In this document: positions 1-11,350 of the stretch, piece by piece
Position numbering within the stretch: position 1 is the stretch's first letter
Layout: each line of letters starts with the position of its first letter
DNA from: Gigaspora margarita
Lineage: Eukaryota > Glomeromycota > Glomeromycetes > Diversisporales > Gigasporaceae
Direction: 5' to 3'
Assembly: GCA_009809945.1 (NCBI GenBank)
Contig: WTPW01000026.1
Span: forward strand, 680,958-744,957
Length of the DNA: 64,000 nt
The notes under the pieces: generated by a model
What the model was told of the DNA's origin: nothing
The model's input: the letters and a program-made list of their open reading frames with translations, nothing else
Databases searched by the model: none
Translations under genes and position numbers: made by a program

Positions 1-40
1 AATAAAGAGAGTGTTTAATATGAAATCCGAGCGAGAATAA
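1..40 (+). repeat. Tail of a ~730-bp dispersed repeat (copy A)
   Basis: The first 40 bases match the last 40 bases of the full repeat at 17797-18529 (shared end AAATCCGAGCGAGAATAA). The sequence then passes without a gap into the beginning of a second copy at 41, so two copies stand head to tail at the window edge. The rest of copy A is outside the window. Confidence 0.75.
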
Positions 41-671
41 TAGCCCTATGCGTTGACGAAGTCACGCTAAGGTTATTATCGCGAGGATAACCTGATTTGT
101 GGCTTATATGAAATTGAGGCTTTATACGAAAAAGGTAATAGCATATGATTGTATGCAATGGAGATTATAGATGCATGTGATAATTTTAGATACGCAGAGA
201 TTATAAAGATACATGTGGGAGTAAATGGTGAAACTCAGTGCTTTCTTTCTTCGCTTGTCTTGTCACTTGTTCTCTTCGGTGCCCGATTATGATCTGGCTC
301 CCATCCCTCCCGCCCTCTCTCATTCATTGCACCTAGCGCCTAGCGCCCTGCCTGTTGTCATGTGTACGAGTTGAATGCGCCGCACCATAGCGTGGGCTCG
401 AACTCGCTGTTATAAAAATTGATATTGTATGTAATGAGTTGAATGTGCCGCACCATAAGTGTGGGCTTGGACTCGCTATGAAAAAAAAAAAAAGATACGC
501 CATACCTTAGCGTTGGCGATCCTCAATTATGCTTCGTCACGTGACATATCACGTGTACATAGAATTGTTATGAGCACAGCATACGTAGAGTTGTTATGAG
601 TATTGTAAAAGTTGTTATGAGCACAGTATGTAATAGTAGAAGAGAATAGTGAAGGAGTGGAGCACTAGTCA
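41..671 (+). repeat. ~730-bp dispersed repeat (copy B, 3' truncated)
   Basis: Same element as 17797-18529, beginning TAGCCCTATGCGTTGACG and similar up to GGAGTGGAGCACTA near 671, where the copy stops about 60-90 bases short of the full end. It is GC-richer than its surroundings. Internally it holds two direct repeats of a block containing GAATGCGCCGCACCATA followed by GTGGGCTCGAACTCGC (about 372-415 and 438-480), each ending in an A-rich run, and three degenerate repeats of GTTGTTATGAGCACAG (about 560-640). The GGCTCGAACTC motif resembles an RNA polymerase III B box, but no clear A box is placed correctly. No coding potential is convincing. It could be a solo LTR or a SINE-like repeat; I cannot decide. 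Confidence 0.6.
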
Positions 672-689
672 AATATGCCATTTTTTAAA

Positions 690-1830
690 AAATTGAAATT
701 TCGAAATAACACCCATGTGCGTTATTACGCGTTTATACGGTAGTATTATTTTGTTGTTAGATACCAGCATATATACATATAATAAATCACGTGTATATGT
801 AATTTTATCATGAAAATTATTAAATTAATTTTCCATTTAAAGTTTCGGATAGTATTACGTAGTTCTTATCAGAAAATTTTTGCCAGCTATAAGAGCTACT
901 AGATTTAATTCGATTATTTGATTTTCAAGTTACACATGATGAGTTTGTCTTATTACATCACAACTATTGCTATTGTTTCAGGGATACTTGAAAAATCGTT
1001 ATTGATCGAATCGATAAGTATTTGATGTCAGCTGATGTTAGTACATGTAAATTTATTCTAACTCGGTAACTTATCTATTCGATATGAAAATATTTCAGGT
1101 GTTCTGCGAATACATGATCTGCATTAATAATCGCCAGAGTCATTTTTCAATTGGTGAAAAAGTGCTGACTTTGTTAATTTGGTTCATGTCTGGATATTGT
1201 ACATATTTTAACTCAAATAGTACCAGTTGGTATAATACATTAAAGACAAGCAAAGTTGAATGAAAAAACATACACTTAGTACAGTATATCTTAATTCTTG
1301 GCCCGGATTATCACTCAACACCTTAAATTGAGAAATGGCGCGTAGTGCGAAATACAATCAAAGTAAGTGATCCAATACCCACGTTATGCTTATCCGAACA
1401 CGGTTTGCTTATATTAATATAAAATATTTTCAATTTTTTTCTGTTAATTTTCAAAGAACATATATTATATTTATAATGTGTATTAACATATAATCGTATT
1501 TAATTTTAAGTAGAAGTAATTTAGAAATCAGCAATTAACAACAATGCGAAGCATTGGCACTTCTTTTTAATATTATCATCAGCTGACCAAGACCACTAAT
1601 CAAGTGCCCGAGCTTTTTACTGGAGAATTTAACGTAAATCATAAACTATGTCGCAAGTTATAATAAATCTTGAAAATTGGAAATTAAAATTAGGAACTCG
1701 CTACAGTCATATTATTTCATCCTACCAAGGGTTTGTGCATATATTTTTTCTGAAAACATAATTTACATGACCTTATGTAAGTACAAACCTTTTCAGCCTG
1801 TATTAAAGATAAAATAGCTTTATGTAAGTA
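690..1830. repeat. X block of cassette unit 1, with vestigial F-box 3' end
   Basis: No gene. The stretch is homologous to 15700-16730 and 44640-45587, and to 5818-6715 in inverted orientation. Part of it, about 1375-1600, resembles the 3' flank and last codons of the F-box genes: the order of CTTATCCGAA, TTTTCTGTTAATTTTCAAAG, a TTTATAATGTGTATTA box, then AGCAATTAACAACAATGCGA and an ACTTCTTTTTAATATTATC segment parallels the flank at 2860-3110. It is therefore read as a block that grew from an old truncated gene copy followed by unrelated sequence. Confidence 0.65.
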
Positions 1831-2690
1831 TAAACATAAATATCAAAATAGGATAACCTTAAGATTATTTATGTTATGCGTCGGAATGGAATTTTGCCAA
1901 ATTTAAACTAGTCTGAATTAATTCTAAATATACTTAAGAAGAAACCTAATTTTAAATTCACTCAATTCACCAAAGAATTTCGAATTGGAAAAAACTATTA
2001 ATACATTACGTGTATGTACGCGGGTACTAATTAATTTGCAAATCCGCGTACAGTAATATATAAATTATAGACCAAAATTAAACCCGATTTTAGTGCGATT
2101 TAGCAAATAAAAAATTTCAATTTTCTTATATAAAAATTATTTTTATTGATTTGATAGTGATAATTTTTAGATACTTATAGTAGTATTAAGTGAAATTGAA
2201 TTCTCTGTCTAACTGCAACACAATCTGAAGTTGATTTTGAATCCACCAAAATTCGATTATACTAAGTTATCCGATAAAAACTTATAGTCATGAAATTATT
2301 TCTTCCTTTTTTTTTAATGCGTCATAATATAAACATATTTATTCAAATTAAAATTCAACCGATAATTCCCTGCGAATCATAATGGATAACACCGGACAAA
2401 TGATTTTGCCGCGAAGTGGCACGCATTCAATTGTCAGGATGAACCAAATTAAAACATATATCAAGGTTTGTCTCTCGCTAGGCACATCTTTACAGTATAC
2501 CCTGTCAAAACTGATAAAAAATCAATCCACAAAGTCTGTTTCTAATGTAGTTAATTGACCTATTAAACCTTAAAAAGTGATATAAAATTTGTCTACCAGT
2601 TTTGACAGAGTATATTGTACAAGTAACAAGAAATAAAACCATTTACGTTAACTTATTTTATATACATAATTATTATCTTAGAATGATAAT
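1831..2690. repeat. Y block of cassette unit 1
   Basis: No gene seen. AT-rich spacer homologous to about 7230-8220, 17319-17796 and 47860-48730. Recognisable landmarks are CCTTAAGATTATTT, CGTCGGAATGGAATTTTG, CCGATAATTCCCTGCGAA and a weak inverted pair around 2490-2620 containing GTATACCCTGTCAAAA and TTTTGACAGAGTATA, which may mark an old small inverted-repeat element that travelled with the unit. Confidence 0.6.
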
Positions 2691-3028
2691 ATTCATTAAT
2701 ATGTATATGTACTCGATTCTCTATACACCTTTGATTTAATGAATGGCATCATATAAAAGAACGAAATTTATTCATTATAACATCTTTTTCGATCAAAATA
2801 AGTATATACTATTATAATTAGGTTGAACTTTCATTCAATTAGCTACTTTATGCTTTGCCGAACACGAGTCACCTATATAATTTATAACAATTTTTCAATT
2901 TCCTTCCGTTAATTTTTAAAGAGATTAAATTGATGCACCATTTTATTTATAATGTGCATTAAAAATATCACAATATTTAAAAATTTATAAATGATTCTAA
3001 CTTGTCTATATAAAAGGGAATTTAGAAA

Positions 3029-4543
3029 CTAGCAATAAACAGTAATGCGATGAGATGGCACCAATTTAATATATACTTCCACTTCTTTTTTAATATGACT
3101 ACCTGTATCTATGCTAATACCCACGTAATTCAAAGTTCTTTTTCGTATGCAAAATATGATTAACGCTTTAATTGTCTTATTATCATTAACATGATTAATT
3201 AACAGATTTTTTAAAGGTGCATAGCAATTATTGAGCAAAATATCAATATATGAACTTAAACCAGAATATCTTAAATCAAGGTATTGCAATGTTAACGGTA
3301 ATATTTTTGCAAATTGCATAACTCGCATCTTAAGTTCTTCCTCTTCTTCCAGTTCTTCAACTAGTATATCATTAAGGTACTGTAACGTGAGGAATTGAAG
3401 TTTTTGTAAATTAGAAATAAGATCTTGGAATTGTGTGGAAAACCGAATACATGAAATGTTGGGATAAGTAATGTTTGGGTAGAAAGATTTAAGTGTTCTT
3501 AGTAATAACGATTCTTCATATATTTTACCACCATTTGATTCAAGTTTTAGTCGTTGTAATGATGTGCCAGACTTTTCTAAAATATGTACTATACTCGACG
3601 CATAAATTTGGGAACTTTTAAATTCTAAAGTATTAAGACATGTCTCTAATATTCTCACATTATTGCAATATCTGATACGAAGAATTTTTAAGTTTTTACA
3701 ATTCATCAGTACCTTAAACTCTGCGTTACAATCACAATGCGCTATTGTAACTTCTTGTAGTGATTCTTTTTGACTCTCTAAAGCTGAAATGATACCATGG
3801 AACTCTGTAGGATTTTCTTCTCCGATTAATCTAAACTCCCTAAGTTGCACTTGTGATTTAATGATACATACAATCGCATGGAGTAATTGTGCTTCATAAC
3901 CAGAATAATATTCAGAAATATTTAAAACACTAATGTTTGTAGTATTTCTTGCCAAGATTTCTGATAATGCAATAGCACTTTTGATGCTTAATCCTGATAT
4001 TCCAGCTAAAGATAATTCTTTTAGTTGTGAAAAAAATCGTTCATTTCGTCCAAATAAGTGTAAAATCTCTGACTGAAGTTCATCATCAGCAAAATGTAAA
4101 TCTAATTTATGTAAAACAGCCCCATTCTCAACAAATAATTTCAATAAGAAATTCACTATGTGACATTTCAATGATTCGCAAAATTGATTCCAATTAAAAT
4201 CCCTGAGTTTGATCCATTTGTAAATCCTACTTTCTAGACGGTTTAAATTGAGAATCTTTAGAAAACTTGCATAATTAAATAGTGTATTTTGAAATTTTAT
4301 ATTTATCCCATATTCTTTTAAAACGGATTTTTCGTTTTCGTCAAGTGATAATAAGTATTGAGAAATGAATAATGGGTTATTATGGAAAAACGGATTTTGC
4401 CAAAGAATAGGTATTGCCATTTTGCACCAATGTCTGCTCACAAGTGCGCATGAATATAAAGTATAAAATTCATCATCATTTACATTATTAAGAATATTTT
4501 CCATTAATTCGGGCATATCGCCCATAAATATTTTTGATGCCAT
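3029..4543 (-). CDS. F-box-like / leucine-rich-repeat protein (copy 1)
   Basis: Single-exon ORF of 504 residues. Residues 8-52 form an F-box-like helix bundle: MPELMENILNNV, then CALVSRHWCKM and IPILWQNPF, the usual L-P-x-L, C-x-x-V-x-R-x-W and LW-x-x-PF spacing. From about residue 143 to the end there are roughly ten LRR-type segments (LKELSLAGIS, LREFRLIGE, LKILRIRYC, LQRLKLESN, LQFLTLQYL, LQYLDLRYSGL, LKNLLINHV). A short acidic run (ELEEEEE) sits near residue 400. By family knowledge the F-box would bind SKP1 in an SCF ubiquitin ligase and the repeats would bind a substrate; this is inferred. The start MASKIFMGDM is conserved in all copies. It differs from copy 3 at only three residues. 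A 20-codon upstream ORF lies in the leader. Confidence 0.88.
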   Translation of the reverse strand: MASKIFMGDMPELMENILNNVNDDEFYTLYSCALVSRHWCKMAIPILWQNPFFHNNPLFISQYLLSLDENEKSVLKEYGINIKFQNTLFNYASFLKILNLNRLESRIYKWIKLRDFNWNQFCESLKCHIVNFLLKLFVENGAVLHKLDLHFADDELQSEILHLFGRNERFFSQLKELSLAGISGLSIKSAIALSEILARNTTNISVLNISEYYSGYEAQLLHAIVCIIKSQVQLREFRLIGEENPTEFHGIISALESQKESLQEVTIAHCDCNAEFKVLMNCKNLKILRIRYCNNVRILETCLNTLEFKSSQIYASSIVHILEKSGTSLQRLKLESNGGKIYEESLLLRTLKSFYPNITYPNISCIRFSTQFQDLISNLQKLQFLTLQYLNDILVEELEEEEELKMRVMQFAKILPLTLQYLDLRYSGLSSYIDILLNNCYAPLKNLLINHVNDNKTIKALIIFCIRKRTLNYVGISIDTGSHIKKEVEVYIKLVPSHRITVYC

Positions 4544-4560
4544 GAGTTTTCTTTTGTATT

Positions 4561-4623
4561 TTAATGAGAAAAACGGTAACCCGTTATTTTGAACATGCTA
4601 AATGTTTTCATTTTGGTTAACAT
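4561..4623 (-). promoter_or_regulatory. Upstream ORF in the leader of F-box copy 1
   Basis: A 20-codon ORF beginning MLTKMKTFSMF ends 17 bases before the main ATG. Its start context and first eight codons recur upstream of every F-box copy, but its length differs by copy. Whether the region is transcribed as leader is not known; translational control is inference. Confidence 0.35.
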
Positions 4624-5760
4624 ATTGTAGATCATTTCCAAAAGAGGGCAGTTAAAATCATGGTTACTCACAAAATTTCCCGATGATCGATAATCGAATG
4701 CGTTAAATATTAAATTATTTAAACCTGGGGCTATATCAAATTGATGTTAATGCCGGTAGAAATTTTCACATGATTCTGCTCGCTTTAAAACTATGCTGTA
4801 ACTTACATAAAGGGCGGGTAAGTTATAGTGTAATTTACACAAGTTACAGCACATATAAAATTTATGAAGACCTATATGCATTATGAAAAAAAGAAAGTTT
4901 TCACTCTAAGCTAACATTTGTATCTGACAATATAATTAGTATTCTTTACATAACAAAAAATTTTTGTTATTTCATATTTTTATACTATTTATGTTTTTCC
5001 TTTTAACGCTAAAACCTTTGAAGTATCTTATTTTGAAAATTTTGAAATAGCGTTTTAAGACTATCAACAAAATCAATCTGGAAATTTGCTTGGTTGGAAT
5101 TCACGTTATTATCTACATAACTCAATGGCAGATTTTTTTGCTATACATTAAACATTTAATTATTCTCATTTATCTATTTTATTGAATAAAAATTGAATTA
5201 TCATAACCCATTTAAAGATCTAAACTGAATTCGTTTTCCAGACACGTTGAGCCCAATCATTGCTTAGAAGTATTTTTTTTTACATATTTTAATATAGTCT
5301 TTGATAATGGATATATGGTCTTATATTTCATTTATAAAACTGTAAAATATAAAGAGGCTAATTTTCACTTTATTTTCTAACTATTTATTATCTTAAGATT
5401 GATTATAAAATATTGATCTAAGTTTCGATATAAAATATAATTTTGATTATATTAGGGAAAGGAACAATATTTAGATTTTAATTTATAGATTTATTTAAAA
5501 AATTTATGATATATATCCATATATTATTTAAAATTATAAGTCTAGCCAACAACATCAGTAATAAAATTTTAATATTTATTATTAACACTGACCACAAAGA
5601 GCTTTTAGAATGATTATTTAATAGTAATCATAAAGAACTGTTAGAATGATTATCTAATAGTAACCATGAAGAACTGTTAGAATGATTATCTAATAGTAAC
5701 CATAAAGAACTGTTAGAAGGAATATATATATTTTTTATTAAGTATAATATATAAATTATT
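4624..5760. repeat. Z block of cassette unit 1 (5' side of the F-box gene)
   Basis: No gene. Homologous to 14664-15700, to 20440-22085 (with insertions), to 50640-52250 (with insertions) and, inverted, to 62691-63250. In copies 1 and 3 it continues the near-identity seen in the genes, with small indels accumulating toward the right end. It would contain the promoter of the minus-strand gene; no TATA element can be assigned with confidence in such AT-rich sequence. Confidence 0.65.
5590..5718. repeat. 36-bp minisatellite, about 3.5 units
   Basis: Tandem units of CATAAAGAACTGTTAGAATG plus ATTATTTAATAGTAAC, 36 bp long. The same array is shorter (about 2.5 units) at 15565-15660 and 44534-44636. 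It marks the joint between Z and the following X block in each unit. Confidence 0.8.
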
Positions 5761-5817
5761 AAATTAATTTTCGACTTAAAGTTTTAGGATAGCCTTATGT
5801 AGTTCTTATCGAAAATT

Positions 5818-6715
5818 AATGTATATCACATGATCTGAAAATTTTTTAGGTGGTGATTTAAACCCGGTTTGTTTTACTTAAATAAAGCTATTTTTCTTTA
5901 ATGCAGGCTGAAAAGGTTTGTACTTACATAGGGTCATGTAAATTATGTTTTCAGAAAAAAGATCTGCACAAACTCTTGATAGGCTGAAAAAATATGGCTT
6001 TATTGAGTTCCTAATTTTAATATCCAACAAAAAAGCTCAGGCACTTGAATGGCGGTTTGGCCAGCTGATGATAATATTAAAAAGAAGTACCAATTCATCG
6101 CAAATTGCTAATTTCTAAAATTACTTCTACTTAGACAAATTAAATACCATGATACTTTAATACATAGTATATATTACTCAGATAAGCATAAAGTGGATAT
6201 TATGTCCCTTATTTTGATTGAAAATAATATATTTCGCACTACGCTCCATTTTTCAATTTTGTCGATTATCAATTAACAAGACTAAAGCGTTGACTGATGA
6301 TTCGGGTCAAGAATTAAGATGTATTGTACCAAGTGTATGTTTTTCATACAACTTTGCTTGTCTTTAATGTATTACACCAACTGGTACTATTCTTCAAAAT
6401 AAAACATTTGCATCATCTTTATCACCAGTTGAAAAATTGACTCTGGCGATTATTAATGCAAATCATGAGACTTGCAGTTATTATCAATATTTGTAGAACA
6501 TCCGAAATATTTTCAGATCGAATAGATAAGTTACTGAATGTTACATACTGACACCGGCTGACATCAAATACTTATCGATTCAATCATTAACGATTTTTTT
6601 TCAAGTGTTCCTGGAACAATAGTAATAGTTGTGATGTAATAAGACAAACTCATAAGGTGTAACTTGAAAATCAAATAATCGAATTAAATCTAGCAGCTCA
6701 TATAGCTAACAAAAA
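5818..6715. repeat. X block of unit 2, inverted in place
   Basis: This ~0.9-kb segment is the reverse complement of 15791-16730 while the sequence on both sides (CTTATCGAAAATT to the left, ATTTATCATTATACTTAT to the right) is collinear with unit 4. The X blocks at 690 and 44640 agree with unit 4, so this copy is the inverted one. The breakpoints lie in short inverted AAAATT / AATTTT runs. No gene. Confidence 0.8.
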
Positions 6716-6769
6716 TTTTTATTTATCATTATACTTATATTTATCGGTATTGTTATATTTATCATTATT

Positions 6770-7130
6770 CCACGTCTCATTATAATCGCATGGCAGGCCT
6801 TTACGTGTTATTAATTATAATTTTTATCATAAATTTTTTCTTTTTTTTTTCTTATTTGTTATTTCACGGGAAGATAATAAATAAAGCTGGGGTGATAACA
6901 GACATTTGTCATTTCTCCAAAAAGTTAAAATTGCAAAGAAAATGATAAAATAATTAATAACACGAATCTCTGCCATGTCGACATATGAAACATTGAATAA
7001 TTCATTTATTCCGCCGTGCCGGGAAATAATTAAAATATTCCCCAGTGGCGCACTTATGGGACGCAAAGCATCCCACATATGCCACTGGGAATATTTCATT
7101 ATTCCCACCGTCCCGGGAAATAAATAGTAC
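6770..7130. mobile_element. ~361-bp insertion, paralogue of 16786-17151
   Basis: Same insertion as the one at 16786-17151, at the same place in the cassette and absent from the homologous site near 47725. Flanks are TCATTATT on the left and TTATTATT on the right, i.e. an 8-bp duplication with one mismatch. It begins CCACGTCTCATTATAATC and ends GGGAAATAAATAGTAC, with no terminal inverted repeat. Inside is a hairpin: AATATTCCCCAGTGGC pairs with GCCACTGGGAATATT around a GC-rich loop. A 93-codon minus-strand reading frame inside is broken in the other copy and is not taken as a gene. Confidence 0.6.
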
Positions 7131-7229
7131 TTATTATTAAGTTTTAATCACTTGAATATCAATAAAAAAGTTTATTCAAAAATTAATCAAATCATTGGTG
7201 GCGATTTAACCCCGGTTGTATAAACATAA

Positions 7230-8394
7230 AATATCAAATAGGCTAACTTTAAGACTACTTTAGCATCATTATATGTTGTGCATCAGAATGGAATTTTGTT
7301 AAATTTTGAACCAGTTTGAGTTGATTCTAAATATACTTAAGAAGAAACATAATTTTAAATTCACTCAATTCGTCAAAGAATGCCGAATTAGCTTGATGTA
7401 AACTACAAAAATTTTATAAACCAATGAACAAATGATCTTTACGGTTTCCATAGTTGTATTTAACGGGTCTTAAAGAACTTTAATACAGGGAATCACAATC
7501 GTCCTGTGTAATAAAAAAAATTTTACGACATCAATTAACAGACTTGCTATCAGAAATTTAGTAGGTTTTTAAAATTTATTTGCGAGATAAAATGAATATC
7601 CTAACTTTTTTTACAATCGTCATTTTTTAAAAATTACTGTATAATGTGATTAAGCGAATAAAAATTTCAATTTTATCTTATTAAAATTATTTTTATTGAT
7701 TTGATGATGATAAAATTTTTAAATAATTATTACCGTATTAATGAAATTGAATTCTCTGCCCAACTGAGTCAGTTTCGAAAACACAAGTTGAAGTTGATTT
7801 GGAATTCGACTTCGACATTCATCATATCAGATATTTACGTAAGTCACCAAACAAAAACATATGGTTATGAAATTTTTCTTCCCTGTTGTTTTTTTTTTAA
7901 TGTGTCTTGATGTAATCATGTTTATTCAAATTAAACTCAACCGATAATTCCCTGCGAAACATAATGAATAACATCAGTCAGACAAATGATTGTTGACGCG
8001 AAATGGCACGTGTTAAATTGTCAGGATGAGCCAAATTAAAATACAAGCCATGTTTGTCTCGCGCGAGGCACATCTCTACAGTATACCCCCGTCAAAAGAT
8101 AAAAATCAATCCACAATGTCTGTTCTACTGTAGTTAATTGACCTCTAAAACCTTAAAAATGATATAAAATTTGTCTATCATACATACCGGTTTTAACAGG
8201 GTATACTATACTATTGTCTTAGAATGATAACATTCATTAATATTCATATGTACTCAATTCTCTATACATCTTTCAATGAATAGCATTATAATAATAGAAT
8301 GAAATTTATTAATTATAACATCTTTTCGATCAAAATAAATGACATTTAAATTAAGTTGGATTTTCATTCAATTAGCTACTTGCTTATCCGAAAT
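7230..8394. repeat. Y block of unit 2
   Basis: No gene. Spacer homologous to 1831-2690 and 47860-48730, ending in the 3' flank shared by the F-box genes. A short plus-strand frame at 7701-7910 has no family resemblance and is not kept. Confidence 0.6.
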
Positions 8395-8971
8395 TAGAGG
8401 TTGTACCCGAAATAAATTTCAAATTCCGGATAACCCGCCCGTTTACCAGATTATTACCGGGTCACAAACCGGATTGTTTTAAAAAATCCGGGGTACTCGG
8501 GTGACCCGGTTGACCCGGTTTGTTCGATTGGCTAGTGCAAAATTGAGGTAGCTCTTAAGGGTATGTTGCAAATAAATTCTCTTATATGCATTTTTTTAAA
8601 AAAAACTACGTATAATGTTAATGGTAACTGATAAATTTATTTAATTTTTATGTATAAAATTTAATATATAAGTTTAACGGCCTAAAAATCATTCGGCAAA
8701 TTTTACAGGTGCCTCGGGAATCATGATAATAGCTGTAACATAATCAGTTTATTCTCCAACGGCTAGAGGCCGTCGGAAAATAAACTGGGTTTAAATAATA
8801 TAATTTAAAATGACCTCACTCCCAACGGACATACGTACTGTACATACGTTTGTACGTCACATTATCATGCTTATGGATAATTAATCCGGTCACCCGGTTA
8901 ACGATAGCTATGACCCGGTGACAGGTGTTAACCGGGTTACCCGGGTAACACATATACGGGTACAAGCTCTA
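8395..8971. mobile_element. Non-autonomous hAT-type element, 577 bp
   Basis: Ends TAGAGGTTGTACCCG and, inverted, CGGGTACAAGCTCTA. Flanks TCCGAAAT and TCTGAAAT form an 8-bp target duplication with one mismatch; the uninterrupted site is seen at 18690 (TATCCGAAATCGAATCG). TAGAG fits the hAT terminal consensus YARNG. Many ACCCGG/CCGGGT motifs crowd both ends. A smaller hairpin inside, about 8745-8792, pairs CAGTTTATTCTCCAACGGC with GCCGTCGGAAAATAAACTG. No transposase. Confidence 0.8.
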
Positions 8972-9157
8972 TCTGAAATCGAATCGCTTATATCAGATAT
9001 CAGATATTATTTATAATTTTTTTTCAATTTCCTTCCGTTAATTTTCAAAGAAATTAAATTGATGCTCTGTTTTATTTATTTATGATGTGCATTAAAATAT
9101 CAATATTGAAAATTTTATAATGATGCGAATTTGCTATATAAAAGGTGAATTTATAAA

Positions 9158-10673
9158 CTAGCAATACACAGTAATGCGATGAGATGGCACCACTTTATAA
9201 TATCCTTCCACTTCTTTTTCAATATTATCAATAACTGAATCAATACTCACGTAATTCAAAGTTCTTTTTCGTATGCAAATTTTGATTAACGCTTTGGTTG
9301 TCTTCTTATCATAAATATGATGAATTAACAGAGTTTTTAAAGGTGCATAACAATTATTGAGCAAAATATCAATATATGAACTTAAATCAGAATATCTTAA
9401 ATCAAGATATTGCAATGTTAATGGTAATATTTTTGCAAACTGTATAACTCGCATCTTTAGTTCTTCCTCTTCTTCTAGTTCTTCAGCTAGTATATCATTA
9501 ATGTTCTGTAACGTGAGGAATTAAGTTTTTGTAATTTACAAATAAGATCTTGGAATTGTGTGGAAAACCGAATACTTGAAATGTTGAGATTAGTAATGTT
9601 TGGGCAGAAGGATTTAAGTGTGCTTAGTAATAACGATTCTTCACAAATTTCACCACCATCTGATTCAAGATTTAGTCGTTGTATTAATTTGCCAGACTTT
9701 TCCAAAATAGGTACTATACTCGACGCATAAATCAGGGAACTGTTAATTTCTAAAGTGTTGAGACATGTCTTGTCTCTAATATTCTCACATTATTGCAATA
9801 TCCGATACGAAGAATTTTTAAGTTTTTACAATTCATTAGTACCTTAAACTCTGCGTTACAATCACCATACGCTATTGTAACTTCTTCTAGTGATTCTTTT
9901 GACTCTCTAAAGCTGAAATGATACCATGGAACTCTTTAGGATTTTCTTCTCCGATTAATCTAAACTCTCTAAGTTGCACTTGTGATTTAATGATACATAC
10001 AATCGCATGGAGTAATTGTGGTCCATAACCAGAATAATATTCTGAAATATTCAAAACATTAATGTTTGTAGTATTTCTTGCCAAGATTTCTGATAATGCA
10101 ATAGCACTTTTGATGCTTAATCCTGATATTCCAGCTAAAGATAATTCTTTNAGTTGTGAAAAAAANCGTTCATTTCGTCCAAATAAGTGTAAAATCTCTG
10201 ACTGAAGTTCATCATCAGCAAAATGTAAATATAATTTGTACAATAGCCCCATTCTCGACAAATAATTTCAATAAGAAATTCATTATGTGACATCTCAATA
10301 ATTCGTAAGATTGATTCCAATAAAAATACCGGTGATTGACCCATTGGTAAATCCTACTTGCTAGACTGATTAAATTGAGAATCTTTAGAAATCTTGCATA
10401 ATTAAATAGTGTATTTTGAAATTTTACATTTATTCCAAATTCTTTTAAAACGGATTTTACGTTCTCATCAAGTGATAATAAGTATTGAGAAATGAATAAT
10501 GGGCTTTTATAGGATAAAAACGGATTCCGCCAAAGAATAGGTATTGACATTTTGCACCAATGTCTACTCACAAGTGCGCATGGATATAACGAATAAAATT
10601 CATCATTATTTACATTATTAAGAATTTTTTCCATTAATTCGGGCATATCGCCCATAAATATTTTTGATGTCAT
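9158..10673 (-). pseudogene. Broken F-box-like / LRR gene (copy 2)
   Basis: Full-length relative of the neighbouring F-box genes, closest to the copy at 18865-20385, but interrupted by at least four length changes: loss of two bases near 10240 (codon after about residue 144), loss of one T in the T-run near 9899, a five-base duplication (TGTCT) near 9765, and loss of one base near 9521. Each shifts frame, so only fragments of about 70-185 codons stay open. Two ambiguous bases (10151, 10166) fall inside it, so part of the damage could be assembly error. The leader reads in frame into the gene here, adding about 33 codons before MTSKIFMGDM. Confidence 0.85.
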
Positions 10674-10792
10674 GAGTTTCTTTTTGTGTTTTAATGAGAA
10701 AGACGGTAGCTCGTTATTGTTAATTACTTGACTGTTAAATGTTTTCATTTTGGTTAACATTTTGTAGATCATTTCGTATTTTATAAAAGAGG

Positions 10793-11074
10793 GGGGATGG
10801 CTAAAGCCAGGTGCGTTTGTATGTTTTTGATTATTTATTAAAATTAGGGTAAGGGTTAGTTAGGGTTAGAGTTAGGGCTTATTTTTATAAGTAAAATTGT
10901 CTTCCCGACATTTTTTATTAATGCTTCTAGACAGGTTTAGACACTCGTTTCTTGTATTTTCGGCGTTTTTCACTTTTTCTTTGTTTTTGTCTCGTCGGGC
11001 TGATCCGTAAAGATCAAATTTTATGATTTGATTGGCTTTTTATCACGTGAACGCACCTGGCTTTAGACGACCCC
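10793..11074. mobile_element. ~280-bp inverted-repeat MITE, TTAGGG-containing family
   Basis: Ends GGATGGCTAAAGCCAGGTGC and, inverted, GCACCTGGCTTTAGACGACC. Related copies are at 22686-22970, 23001-23272 and 50705-50995, with a partial one next door. The interior has telomere-like TTAGGGTTAG runs and a conserved GACATTTTTTATTAATGC segment. It sits in the A/G run that follows the F-box leader, the same place as the 50705 copy but in opposite orientation. Confidence 0.7.
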
Positions 11075-11084
11075 AAAAAAAGGA

Positions 11085-11350
11085 AATTTAATTTTGTAAA
11101 TAAACAAAGTGTGTAAAAACGCAAAGTTAGGGTTAGGAGGTTAGCTTTAGAAGGTATAGCTATAGGTAGTTGCCCATTATATGTAAAATTTCGTCCCCGA
11201 CATTTTTAATTAGTGCACAAAGGTCGATTTAAACACTAGTTTTGGCGTATTTTCTCTTTTTTCTTCTTCTGCACGTGTTCGGAATTCATGTCGGGCTGAT
11301 CCAGAACAATCAAAATTCGAACTCACTGATTGGTAGTTGCCTTTTTAGGA
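11085..11350. mobile_element. Degenerate second copy of the TTAGGG-containing MITE
   Basis: Shares with 10793-11074 the order GTTAGGGTTAGG, CCCGACATTTTTAATTA, a T/C-rich arm, GTCGGGCTGATCC and ATCAAAATTCGAACT followed by TGATTGG. Its ends are too degenerate to place exactly. Confidence 0.5.

Noticed and set aside
5590..5718. Regular ~36-bp repeats considered as a CRISPR array
   Set aside because: Units are contiguous without unique spacers and the genome is eukaryotic; it is a minisatellite.
6827..7108. 93-codon minus-strand frame
   Set aside because: It lies in the 361-bp insertion; the paralogue at 16786-17151 has an extra base in the same place that destroys the frame, so it is not conserved.
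8395..8971. Reading the ACCCGG-rich stretch as a promoter or CpG-type regulatory island
   Set aside because: Its inverted ends and 8-bp flank repeat show it is a transposon; GC content comes from subterminal repeats.
10858..10880. Interstitial telomere (TTAGGG run)
   Set aside because: Only a few imperfect units, located inside a defined MITE family that also carries them elsewhere.
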